Assembly (NCBI GenBank): GCA_937907055.1
Contig: CALCTW010000049.1
Coordinates: 1-12,393, forward strand
DNA from: an uncultured Clostridia bacterium
Lineage (GTDB): Bacteria; Bacillota; Clostridia; Christensenellales; Aristaeellaceae
DNA: 12,393 bases
Direction: 5' to 3'
Shown: piece by piece, positions 6,682 to 12,111 of the stretch
How the letters are laid out: each line of letters opens with the position of its first letter
Position numbering within the stretch: the stretch's first letter is position 1
Translations under genes and position numbers: made by a program
The notes under the pieces: model-generated
Told to the model about the DNA's origin: nothing
The model's input: only the letters and a program-made list of their open reading frames with translations
Database searches by the model: none

Positions 6682-7302
6682 ATGTCTGAAAAACTGCCCA
6701 TCTTCTCCGCTCTGGATGAGATCCAGATCCTCGCTTCCAAGGCCCGTCAGGTGCCCCTCACCCAGAAGGTGATGATCGAACGTTCCGCGCTCGACAATGC
6801 CGTGAACGCCACCCGCGCCGCGATCGATCCCAGCATGGAACGCGCGCAGCAGGTGCTCACCCTGCAGGAGCATATCCTCAGCGAAGCCAATGCCAACGCG
6901 GAGCAGATCATCTACAAGGCCACCCAGACCGCGAACCAGACTGTGACCGAAGCCAACAATCAGGCCGGCGCCACGATCACCGATGCCAATGCCCGCGCCC
7001 AGGATACCATCCGTATGGCCAATGAAGACGCTCAGCAGACCATCGCCAACGCGCAGGAGCAGGCCAATGCCATGATCGCGGATGCCACCGCCCGCGCTCA
7101 GCAGATGGTGGATGAGGATGAGATCACCCGCCGCGCTCAGGCTGCTGCCGATGAGCTCATGTCCAACACCCAGCGTGACTGCGCTCAGTTCAAGGCCAAT
7201 GTCGAAGCCAAGCTGATGGAAAAGCTGGAGAGCATCACCGGCAAGTACAATGAGCAGCTTGAACTGCTCAAGTCCCTCAAGGAAGAACTGTTCGGCGAGT
7301 AA
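6682..7302 (+). CDS. Coiled-coil protein with hendecad repeats (post-coaD 'ATPase-like' family)
   Basis: The 206-residue soluble protein has no signal peptide or membrane segment. The N-terminal 55 residues (LPIFSALDEIQILASKARQVPLTQKVMIER...DNAVNATRAAIDP) and the C-terminal helix (DEDEITRRAQAAADELM) resemble, from memory, a short coiled-coil protein of Clostridia and Bacilli often encoded after coaD. That family is frequently labelled ATPase or DivIVA-like without evidence of ATPase activity, and no Walker motif is visible here. Between these parts lie eight 11-residue units (60-147), which makes it longer than the 150-180 residues I recall for relatives. Such hendecads form long, slightly right-handed or straight coiled coils. 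Start set by AGGAGGA at 6668-6674, seven bases before the ATG. A terminator follows the stop. Cell-envelope or division scaffolding is speculation. Confidence 0.85.
   Translation: MSEKLPIFSALDEIQILASKARQVPLTQKVMIERSALDNAVNATRAAIDPSMERAQQVLTLQEHILSEANANAEQIIYKATQTANQTVTEANNQAGATITDANARAQDTIRMANEDAQQTIANAQEQANAMIADATARAQQMVDEDEITRRAQAAADELMSNTQRDCAQFKANVEAKLMEKLESITGKYNEQLELLKSLKEELFGE
6859..7122 (+). repeat. Eight in-frame 33-bp (11-residue) coding repeats
   Basis: Residues 60-147 of the coiled-coil protein divide without gaps into eight 11-mers: TLQEHILSEAN, ANAEQIIYKAT, QTANQTVTEAN, NQAGATITDAN, ARAQDTIRMAN, EDAQQTIANAQ, EQANAMIADAT and ARAQQMVDEDE. From the second unit on, the pattern is x-x-A-x-x-x-(I/V)-x-x-(A/D)-(N/T/Q/E). 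The protein pattern is regular while the DNA copies have diverged, so this is an old amplification rather than a recent slippage tract. It could still vary in copy number between strains. Confidence 0.85.
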
Positions 7303-7325
7303 TTTTCGCTTTCAGGTGAATCAAC

Positions 7326-7360
7326 GGGGGAGAACGTGTTCCGCGTCCTCCTCCTTTTGT
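7326..7360 (+). terminator. Intrinsic terminator after the coiled-coil gene
   Basis: The arms GGGGGAGAACG (7326-7336) and CGTCCTCCTCC (7344-7354) pair over 11 positions, with one G·U and one A·C mismatch, and enclose a 7-base loop. TTTTGTTT follows immediately. It lies 24 bases after the TAA at 7300-7302 and before the rpmH promoter, so it marks the end of the upstream transcription unit. Bases 7361-7430 hold nothing else I recognise. Confidence 0.8.
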
Positions 7361-7430
7361 TTGTCATCGGGCTCTGCTTTTTCTTCGGTTTTCAAGCCTT
7401 ATCCGGCGTTCACACATACCGAAAAAATGC

Positions 7431-7459
7431 TTGACAGGAAAGAGCCGAATGCATATACT
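7431..7459 (+). promoter_or_regulatory. Strong sigma-A-type promoter for rpmH
   Basis: TTGACA (7431-7436) and TATACT (7454-7459) are separated by exactly 17 bases. A TATAAT at 7459-7464 also exists but would require a 22-base spacer. Transcription should begin near 7466, giving a leader of about 70 bases before the rpmH ATG at 7538. A near-consensus promoter fits a ribosomal-protein gene and probably drives the whole rpmH–rnpA–yidD–yidC–jag run. Confidence 0.85.
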
Positions 7460-7471
7460 ATAATGGCTGTA

Positions 7472-7515
7472 TTGTGAGAAACTCACAAAGCGATTCACGA
7501 TGCCCAAGGGCATTT
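7472..7515 (+). promoter_or_regulatory. rpmH leader with two inverted repeats
   Basis: Just after the predicted start site lies a perfect 7-bp inverted repeat, TTGTGAG-AAA-CTCACAA (7472-7488). A second follows: ATGCCC-AA-GGGCAT (7500-7513), followed by TTT. As RNA, the first gives a 5'-end hairpin. The second gives a short stem with a tight loop followed by U residues, resembling a weak attenuator. The ribosome binding site AAAGGAGAG (7522-7530) comes just after, so folding could influence L34 synthesis or mRNA stability. The first repeat could instead be a protein-binding operator. The repeats are seen; their function is inferred. Confidence 0.55.
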
Positions 7516-7537
7516 TACATTAAAGGAGAGACAAGTT

Positions 7538-7672
7538 ATGAAACACACTTATCAGCCCAAGAAGCGCCAGCGCAATAAGGTCCATGGTTTCCGTGCCCGT
7601 ATGGCCACCAAGAACGGCCGTCGTGTTCTCGCTGCCCGTCGTCGTCGCGGCCGCAAGGAACTGACTGTCTGA
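7538..7672 (+). CDS. rpmH: 50S ribosomal protein L34
   Basis: This 44-residue protein is easily missed because of its length. It reads MKHTYQPKKRQRNKVHGF, then RARMATKNGRRVLAARRRR and GRKELTV, which covers the whole L34 family with its KR.HGFR.RM.T..GR.VL..RR.KGR.. pattern. It is a basic component of the large ribosomal subunit. The start is supported by AAAGGAGAG at 7522-7530, seven bases upstream. The usual second residue pattern is MKRTYQP, so Lys2-His3 is a small variation. It is the first gene of the rpmH–rnpA–yidD–yidC–jag block. Confidence 0.98.
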   Translation: MKHTYQPKKRQRNKVHGFRARMATKNGRRVLAARRRRGRKELTV

Positions 7673-7761
7673 CGAAATAGCGCGCATATTGCCTGTCCGT
7701 GTGCCGGTCATAACTGCGCCGGTATGATCAGCGTGCAGGAATCATTGTCCTGTATGGCTTA

Positions 7762-7812
7762 GCCCGCCCCGCCGCTTGCCACAGTGCAGAATGGATCCGG
7801 GGCGGGTTTACT
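7762..7812 (+). promoter_or_regulatory. Stable hairpin in the rpmH–rnpA spacer (possible attenuator or processing site)
   Basis: The spacer 7673-7892 is 220 bases long and holds no credible gene. Its strongest element is CCCGCCCC (7763-7770) pairing with GGGGCGGG (7799-7806), eight G–C pairs extended by one G·U, around a 28-base loop and followed by TTTACTTTAC. Weaker stems flank it: CAGGA/TCCTG (7736-7740 with 7748-7752) and GCAC-c-GGGA/TCCCGTGC (7817-7825 with 7838-7845). The T tract is interrupted, so partial termination or RNase processing that lowers rnpA expression relative to rpmH is more likely than full termination. No second promoter is evident. Confidence 0.5.
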
Positions 7813-7892
7813 TTACGCACCGGGACCGGGGTCTTTTTCCCGTGCCGCCCGGCTGTGTTTGTGCCAGGCATTCTTTATTAAGAAGGGAAAAC

Positions 7893-8234
7893 ATGCAGAA
7901 GGAATATCGTATCCGTAAGAATGGACAATTCCAGTATGTCTACCGAAAGGGAAGCGCTTCCGGCTGCCGGGAGTTGACACTTTTGTTCGTGAAGGCCAGC
8001 CGTCTTCAGGTGGGTTTTTCAGTGAGCAAAAAAGTGGGGAATGCCGTAACGCGTAACAAGGTGAAGCGCCGCCTCAGGGCAGCGTTTTCATCCCAGCTTC
8101 CCATACTCAAAAACGGCTACTATGTGTTCGCGGCCAAGCCGCTCTGCGCCGAAACAGACTACCGCACACTGCTCGGCAGTGTGAAGTATCTGCTCCGGAA
8201 GCAGAATCTGTACAAGGATCATCCTAAAGGATAA
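7893..8234 (+). CDS. rnpA: Ribonuclease P protein component
   Basis: RnpA is the basic protein subunit that helps the RNase P RNA bind and cleave the 5' leader of pre-tRNAs. The 113-residue product has the expected size: an N-terminal YRIRKNGQFQYVYRKG segment, then LTLLFVKASRLQVGFSVSKKVGNAVTRNKVKRRLR, containing the conserved RNR-type motif GNAVTRNKVKRRLR (49-62). The frame remains open upstream to 7776, but AGAAGGG (7881-7887) stands six bases before the ATG at 7893 and conserved sequence begins right there, so I place the start at 7893. It is followed by yidD after six bases. Confidence 0.97.
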   Translation: MQKEYRIRKNGQFQYVYRKGSASGCRELTLLFVKASRLQVGFSVSKKVGNAVTRNKVKRRLRAAFSSQLPILKNGYYVFAAKPLCAETDYRTLLGSVKYLLRKQNLYKDHPKG

Positions 8235-8240
8235 CCCCAA

Positions 8241-8489
8241 ATGAAGAAACTCATGCTGGCGCTGGTCCGTTTCTATCAGAAGAAGATCAGCCCGGGAAAG
8301 CCGCCCTGCTGCCGCTTTGTGCCCTCATGCAGTCATTACGCGCTGCAGGCGATCGAAAGATACGGGGCCGTCAAAGGCGGCGCGCTCGCGGCAGGAAGGA
8401 TCCTGAGATGCAATCCGCTTTCCAAGGGCGGATTTGATCCTGTGCCCAGTTTACCCCAATCTATCATCAGGAGGGACGAAAATCCGTGA
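8241..8489 (+). CDS. yidD: Membrane protein insertion efficiency factor YidD
   Basis: YidD is a small inner-membrane-associated protein that assists YidC-dependent insertion. The 82 residues contain an amphipathic N-terminal helix (MKKLMLALVRFYQKKISPGK), the cysteine-containing core CCRFVPSCSHYALQAIERYGAVKGG (23-47) and the conserved end GRILRCNPLSKGGFDPVP (52-69). Length and motifs are normal. Its ribosome binding site (AAAGG, 8225-8229) lies within the end of rnpA. Its stop overlaps the yidC GTG start by four bases (GTGA, 8486-8489), so it is coupled to its functional partner. Confidence 0.97.
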   Translation: MKKLMLALVRFYQKKISPGKPPCCRFVPSCSHYALQAIERYGAVKGGALAAGRILRCNPLSKGGFDPVPSLPQSIIRRDENP

Positions 8490-10027
8490 TTGACTTCTTA
8501 ACCGGTATCATCGACTGGATTAACGGCGGAATCGGTCTTTACGCGATCTCGCTGCTTATTTTCACACTGGTTTTCAGAAGCCTGGTCCTGCCTCTGGATG
8601 TCAAGAGCCGCAAAGGTATGCGCAAGATGTCCAAGGTACAGCCCAAGCTTCAGGAGATCCAGAAAAAGTACGCCAACGATCAGGTCAAGATGCAGAAAAA
8701 GCAGCAGGAGCTGATGAAAAAGGAAGGCGTCAGCATGCTTTCCGGCTGTCTGCCCATGCTGCTGCAGTATCCCATTCTGCTCATCATGTTCTATGCCATG
8801 CGTTCTGTCGCCAATCGTGAGATGGCGCGTCAGGTGCTGGAAGCCATCGGCAGCAATTCGTACCCCATCAATGCTTCTGACAGCTTCCTGTGGATCAAGA
8901 ACATCTGGGTCGCGGATTCCTTCTTCTCCTCCATCGCGCCTGCCGGCAATCAGCTGGGCATGATCCCGAAGGAGAGCTGGACGGCCGCCATTTCCAACCT
9001 CAATCCGGAACAGCTCATCGCGCTCTACAACGGCATTTCCCAGTACAGCGTGAATCTCATTACCCCCGCGGAGTGGGCCAAGGCTTTTGCCGCGCTTGAT
9101 CTGGACGCCGCGCAGGTGCAGAGCGTTCTCACCAATCTCAATCTCAGCACCGCCAATATCCAGGCCACGCTCAGCGCGATGAACCTGACGGGTGATCAGA
9201 TCCGGCAGCTGGTAGACGCGCTTGGTATCGCGCCTGCTGATATGGCTGCCATTCTGGCGAATCTCAATATCACCGATCTTGCTCAGGTCGAGAATGTCAC
9301 TTCTCTTTTCAGCCAGATCGCCGCGCTGGATCACGCGCCGGATGTCAACGCCTGGTTCGCTGCCTTCCAGCAGATCGCTCCCGCGGATGTGCTGGATACC
9401 GTCAGCGCCTCTGCCGCGCAGTGGCAGTCTGCCTATGCCGCGCTTGACGCCGCTCAGCAGCAGATTGTTCTTGCCAAGGCCGGTATCGTCAACCTTTCTC
9501 AGCTGAATCCCGCGGCCTACGCCACCGCTGCCGAGGCGCAGGACGCGCTCAAGGCCATGGGTGTCAACCTGCTTGATTTCAACGCTGAATTCAACACCGC
9601 GCTGAACACCGTTGCCGGCGCGTATCAGAAGAGCGATTTCTATCTTACCTACGCCGTTTCCAACGCCAACCAGGTCGTTTCCAACACCTGGCTCGGCAAT
9701 GTGTACTGGCCCAGCAACGGTTATATGATCCTGGCGGTCCTCAGCCTTGTCAGCCAGCTGGCGATGACCAAGATCAATCCTGCCGCCGATCCCGCCGCTC
9801 AGCAGCAGCAGAACAACAGCGCGGCTTCGACCGGTAAGTTCATGAAGTATTTCTTCCCGCTCCTGTCCTTCTACTTCTGCGTATCCTCCTACGCCGCGTT
9901 CGCTCTGTACTGGGTGTTCAGCAACGTATACATGATCGGCAGCACGCTTGTGATCAATAAGATCATCGACAAGCAGGAAAAGGAGCAGGGAACTGCGACG
10001 ATTAACGGAGAGGGAAGTATCAAATGA
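8486..10027 (+). CDS. yidC: Membrane protein insertase YidC/OxaI/Alb3 with a large extracytoplasmic insert
   Basis: YidC inserts proteins into the cytoplasmic membrane, alone or with SecYEG. The core is clear: TM1 about 15-36 with the groove arginine Arg31 (LVFRSLVLPL), the charged cytoplasmic hairpin 38-85 (KSRKGMRKMSKVQPKLQEIQKKY...), TM2 88-107, SFLWIKNIW (133-141), and the last three segments near 411-427 and 453-490 (KYFFPLLSFYFCVSSYAAFALYWVFSNVYMIGS). The oddity is size: 513 residues against about 260-280 in Bacillus. About 260 extra residues (143-403) sit between TM2 and TM3, on the outer face. They are Ala/Asn/Gln/Leu-rich and acidic, with only six Lys/Arg between 161 and 400, and include five 14-residue repeats. 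E. coli YidC also has a large outer domain, but between its first two segments. GTG start, GGAGGG at 8470-8474. The stop overlaps jag by four bases. Confidence 0.95.
   Translation: MIDFLTGIIDWINGGIGLYAISLLIFTLVFRSLVLPLDVKSRKGMRKMSKVQPKLQEIQKKYANDQVKMQKKQQELMKKEGVSMLSGCLPMLLQYPILLIMFYAMRSVANREMARQVLEAIGSNSYPINASDSFLWIKNIWVADSFFSSIAPAGNQLGMIPKESWTAAISNLNPEQLIALYNGISQYSVNLITPAEWAKAFAALDLDAAQVQSVLTNLNLSTANIQATLSAMNLTGDQIRQLVDALGIAPADMAAILANLNITDLAQVENVTSLFSQIAALDHAPDVNAWFAAFQQIAPADVLDTVSASAAQWQSAYAALDAAQQQIVLAKAGIVNLSQLNPAAYATAAEAQDALKAMGVNLLDFNAEFNTALNTVAGAYQKSDFYLTYAVSNANQVVSNTWLGNVYWPSNGYMILAVLSLVSQLAMTKINPAADPAAQQQQNNSAASTGKFMKYFFPLLSFYFCVSSYAAFALYWVFSNVYMIGSTLVINKIIDKQEKEQGTATINGEGSIK
9095..9304 (+). 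repeat. Five 42-bp (14-residue) coding repeats inside yidC
   Basis: YidC residues 204-273 split into five consecutive 14-mers: LDLDAAQVQSVLTN, LNLSTANIQATLSA, MNLTGDQIRQLVDA, LGIAPADMAAILAN and LNITDLAQVENVTS. The shared pattern is (L/M)-x-(L/I)-x-x-x-x-(V/I/M)-x-x-(L)-x-x, suggesting a helix–turn stack. A further related piece is NLNPEQLIALYN (171-182). A W-x-x-A-(F/Y)-A-A-L-D motif occurs twice (197-205 and 313-321), hinting that the repeat domain extends beyond these units. Confidence 0.75.
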
Positions 10028-10941
10028 CGAAGAGTTATGAATTCACCGGCCGCACGACCGAAGAAGCGATCAACGCCGGTCTTGCCGAGCTCGGAAAAAC
10101 CATCAGTGATGTAAAGGTCGATATTCTGGTCGAAGGCAGCAAGGGCCTGTTTGGTCTGTTCGGCAGCCGTCCCGCCAAGGTCCGTCTGACCGTGACCGAG
10201 GAAGAAGAAAAAGCCGAGAGCCTGTTTGCCCATATGCTGGACGAACAGCCTGCGGCTGAAAAGAAAGAAAAGAAGCCGCAGCCCAAGAAGGAGCCCGCCC
10301 CCAAAAAGGAGGCCGCTCCTGCCAAGGAAGCGGCTCCCGCTGAAGAGAAGACCGAAGCGGCCCCCAAGGCTGAAAAGGCCGATCGTCCCGAAAAGAAGGA
10401 AAAGCCCCGCAAGCCCCGCGCTGAAAAGCCCGCCGCTCCCGCGGAGGAAGCCGAAGTAAAGCCGCTGGAGCCCGCTCCTCAGGCGGATCCCGCCACCAGC
10501 GAGGGCAAGGCGCAGCAGTTCCTGCAGAAGCTCACCGAACTGATGGGCGTGCAGGTGTCTGTGTTCGTGTCCAAGGATGAAGAGGGCAACGTTCTGGTCA
10601 ATATGCAGGGCGACAGCAAGGGTATCCTGATCGGCCGCCGCGGCGAGACGCTGGACGCGCTCCAGTATCTTACCTCTCTGCAGGTCAATAAAGGCGCCGC
10701 GGATTATACCCGCGTGACGCTGGATACCGAAAACTATCGCGCCAAGCGCGAGGAAGCGCTTGTCCGTCTGGCCAATCGTATGGCCAACCGCTGCCAGAAG
10801 ACCGGCCGCAAGGTCAGCCTGGAGCCCATGAATCCCTATGAGCGCCGCATTCTGCATTCTGCCCTGCAGAACAATGAAGCGGTCACCACGCATTCTGAAG
10901 GCGAAGAGCCCAACCGTCACGTGGTCATTACCCTGAAGTAA
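10024..10941 (+). CDS. jag: SpoIIIJ-associated RNA-binding protein Jag (KhpB/EloR)
   Basis: Jag is a cytoplasmic RNA-binding protein that in Gram-positive bacteria works with KhpA and influences cell elongation. It is encoded beside yidC as is usual. The 305 residues show a Jag-N domain (1-57, with EGSKGLFGLFGSRPAKV at 37-53) and then a long low-complexity linker of Lys, Pro, Ala and Glu (about 58-157). A KH domain follows (about 165-235), whose GxxG loop reads GRRG (204-207) in ILIGRRGETLDALQYL. The R3H domain comes last (about 238-305), with NPYERRILHSAL (270-281) and EEPNRHVVI. The family is usually 200-260 residues, and the excess is in the linker. ATG overlaps the yidC stop (ATGA). It is the last gene before the terminator. 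Confidence 0.96.
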   Translation: MTKSYEFTGRTTEEAINAGLAELGKTISDVKVDILVEGSKGLFGLFGSRPAKVRLTVTEEEEKAESLFAHMLDEQPAAEKKEKKPQPKKEPAPKKEAAPAKEAAPAEEKTEAAPKAEKADRPEKKEKPRKPRAEKPAAPAEEAEVKPLEPAPQADPATSEGKAQQFLQKLTELMGVQVSVFVSKDEEGNVLVNMQGDSKGILIGRRGETLDALQYLTSLQVNKGAADYTRVTLDTENYRAKREEALVRLANRMANRCQKTGRKVSLEPMNPYERRILHSALQNNEAVTTHSEGEEPNRHVVITLK

Positions 10942-10950
10942 ATTTTTATC

Positions 10951-10991
10951 GGCTGCCCGATGGACGTTCCTGTCTTCCGGCAGCCCTTTTT
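10951..10991 (+). terminator. Intrinsic terminator after jag
   Basis: GGCTGCC (10951-10957) pairs perfectly with GGCAGCC (10979-10985) around a 21-base loop that can form a short inner GGA/TCC stem. CTTTTT follows (10986-10991). The structure starts 10 bases after the jag TAA and closes the rpmH-to-jag unit. No convincing promoter lies between it and the next gene, so some read-through may feed the threonine aldolase. Confidence 0.75.
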
Positions 10992-11015
10992 GAATGAATG
11001 ATAGGAGGAGATCAT

Positions 11016-12041
11016 ATGCTTTCATTCCAGAATGACTATTCAGAAGGCGCCCATCCGGCGATCCTTGATGCCCTGATCAGAACCAACCTTGTTCAGCAGG
11101 TCGGTTACGGCGAGGATGATTACTGTGTTTCCGCCCGTAAGAAGATCGCGGAAGCCTGCGGCGCTCCGGACGCTCAGGTCGTTTTTATCTCCGGCGGCAC
11201 ACAGGTCAACGCGATCGCGATCGATAATCTGCTTCGTCCCTATGAAGGCGCTCTCTGCGCGGTGACCGGTCATATCAACGGTCATGAAGCCGGCGCCATT
11301 GAGTTTACCGGTCATAAGTGCCTCGCGCTGCCGCATACCGAGGGCAAGGTTTCCGCGGCGGATGTGAAAAAGTATTGTCAGTCCTTCTACGCGGACGGTA
11401 CCTATCCGCATATGGTGCATCCCGGCATGCTCTATATCTCCCATCCCACGGAGTACGGCACCCTTTACACATTGGATGAATTAAAGGCGCTTCGCGCGGT
11501 CTGCGATGAATATCACCTGCCTATCTATATGGACGGCGCTCGTCTGGGCTATGGTCTGATGAGTCCTTCCACCGATGTCACGCTGAAGGATATCGCGGCG
11601 CTCATGGACGCGTTCACCATCGGCGGCACCAAGGTGGGCGCGCTGTGCGGCGAAGCACTCGTCTTCCCGAAGGGGAATATGCCCAGGGGCTTCATCACCA
11701 TCACCAAGCAGCGCGGCGCGATGATGGCCAAGGGCCGTCTGATGGGCGTGCAGTTTGACACCCTGTTCACGGATGATCTTTATCTGCGCTGCGGCGAAGC
11801 GGGCATCCGTCAGGCCATGCGTCTGAAGAGCGCGCTGCTGGAAAAGGGATACACCCTGCACATGGATTCTCCCACCAATCAGCAGTTTGTTCTGCTGGAT
11901 GACGCGCAGCTGGCGCGCCTGGAGGGCAAGGTCCTTTTCAGCGTATGGGAGCGCCCGGATGATACCCACACGGTCATCCGTCTGGCCACCTCCTGGGCGA
12001 CTACGGATGAGATGATGGACAGCCTGATCGCCCTGCTGTAA
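11016..12041 (+). CDS. ltaE: Low-specificity L-threonine aldolase family (PLP-dependent)
   Basis: This is a fold-type I PLP enzyme of the beta-eliminating lyase/threonine aldolase group, expected to cleave L-threonine or allo-threonine to glycine and acetaldehyde. The 341 residues show NDYSEGAHPAILDAL (6-20), TNLVQQVGYGEDDY (23-36), FISGGTQVNAIAI (57-69), TGHINGHEAGAIEFTGHK (84-101), MLYISHPTEYGTLYT (138-152), YMDGARLGYGL (171-181, Asp173 facing the PLP ring) and FTIGGTKVGAL (200-210) with the Schiff-base Lys206. GGTK rather than SKGLG marks a particular Bacillota-type subfamily whose substrate is less well established. An in-frame ATG at 10998 exists, but AGGAGGAG (11003-11010) five bases before 11016 decides the start. 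It lies beside glycyl-tRNA synthetase. Confidence 0.9.
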   Translation: MLSFQNDYSEGAHPAILDALIRTNLVQQVGYGEDDYCVSARKKIAEACGAPDAQVVFISGGTQVNAIAIDNLLRPYEGALCAVTGHINGHEAGAIEFTGHKCLALPHTEGKVSAADVKKYCQSFYADGTYPHMVHPGMLYISHPTEYGTLYTLDELKALRAVCDEYHLPIYMDGARLGYGLMSPSTDVTLKDIAALMDAFTIGGTKVGALCGEALVFPKGNMPRGFITITKQRGAMMAKGRLMGVQFDTLFTDDLYLRCGEAGIRQAMRLKSALLEKGYTLHMDSPTNQQFVLLDDAQLARLEGKVLFSVWERPDDTHTVIRLATSWATTDEMMDSLIALL

Positions 12042-12052
12042 GCATTCGCCAC

Positions 12053-12080
12053 TTGACAAAAATGAATGAAGTGTTATGAT
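12053..12080 (+). promoter_or_regulatory. Promoter of the glycyl-tRNA synthetase gene
   Basis: TTGACA (12053-12058) and TATGAT (12075-12080) are 16 bases apart. A TG at 12072-12073 forms an extended -10 (TGTTATGAT). Initiation near 12087 leaves a leader of only about 25 bases, too short for a T-box. The synthetase therefore appears to be transcribed separately from the aldolase and without tRNA-sensing control. Confidence 0.75.
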
Positions 12081-12111
12081 AATCGGGATTACTGATTGGA
12101 GGTCATGAGCA

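Noticed and set aside
7472..7488. Lac-type operator from the TTGTGAG half-site match
   Set aside because: The half-site likeness is short and no sugar gene is near; kept only as an inverted repeat of unknown role.
7776..7892. N-terminal extension of rnpA by 39 residues
   Set aside because: The extension is not RnpA-like, runs through the spacer hairpin, and a good ribosome binding site precedes the conserved start at 7893.
12042..12111. T-box or glycine riboswitch ahead of glyS or the aldolase
   Set aside because: The space between the promoter and the start codon is only about 25-30 bases and shows no T-box or glycine-riboswitch elements; the 74 bases before the aldolase are taken up by the jag terminator.
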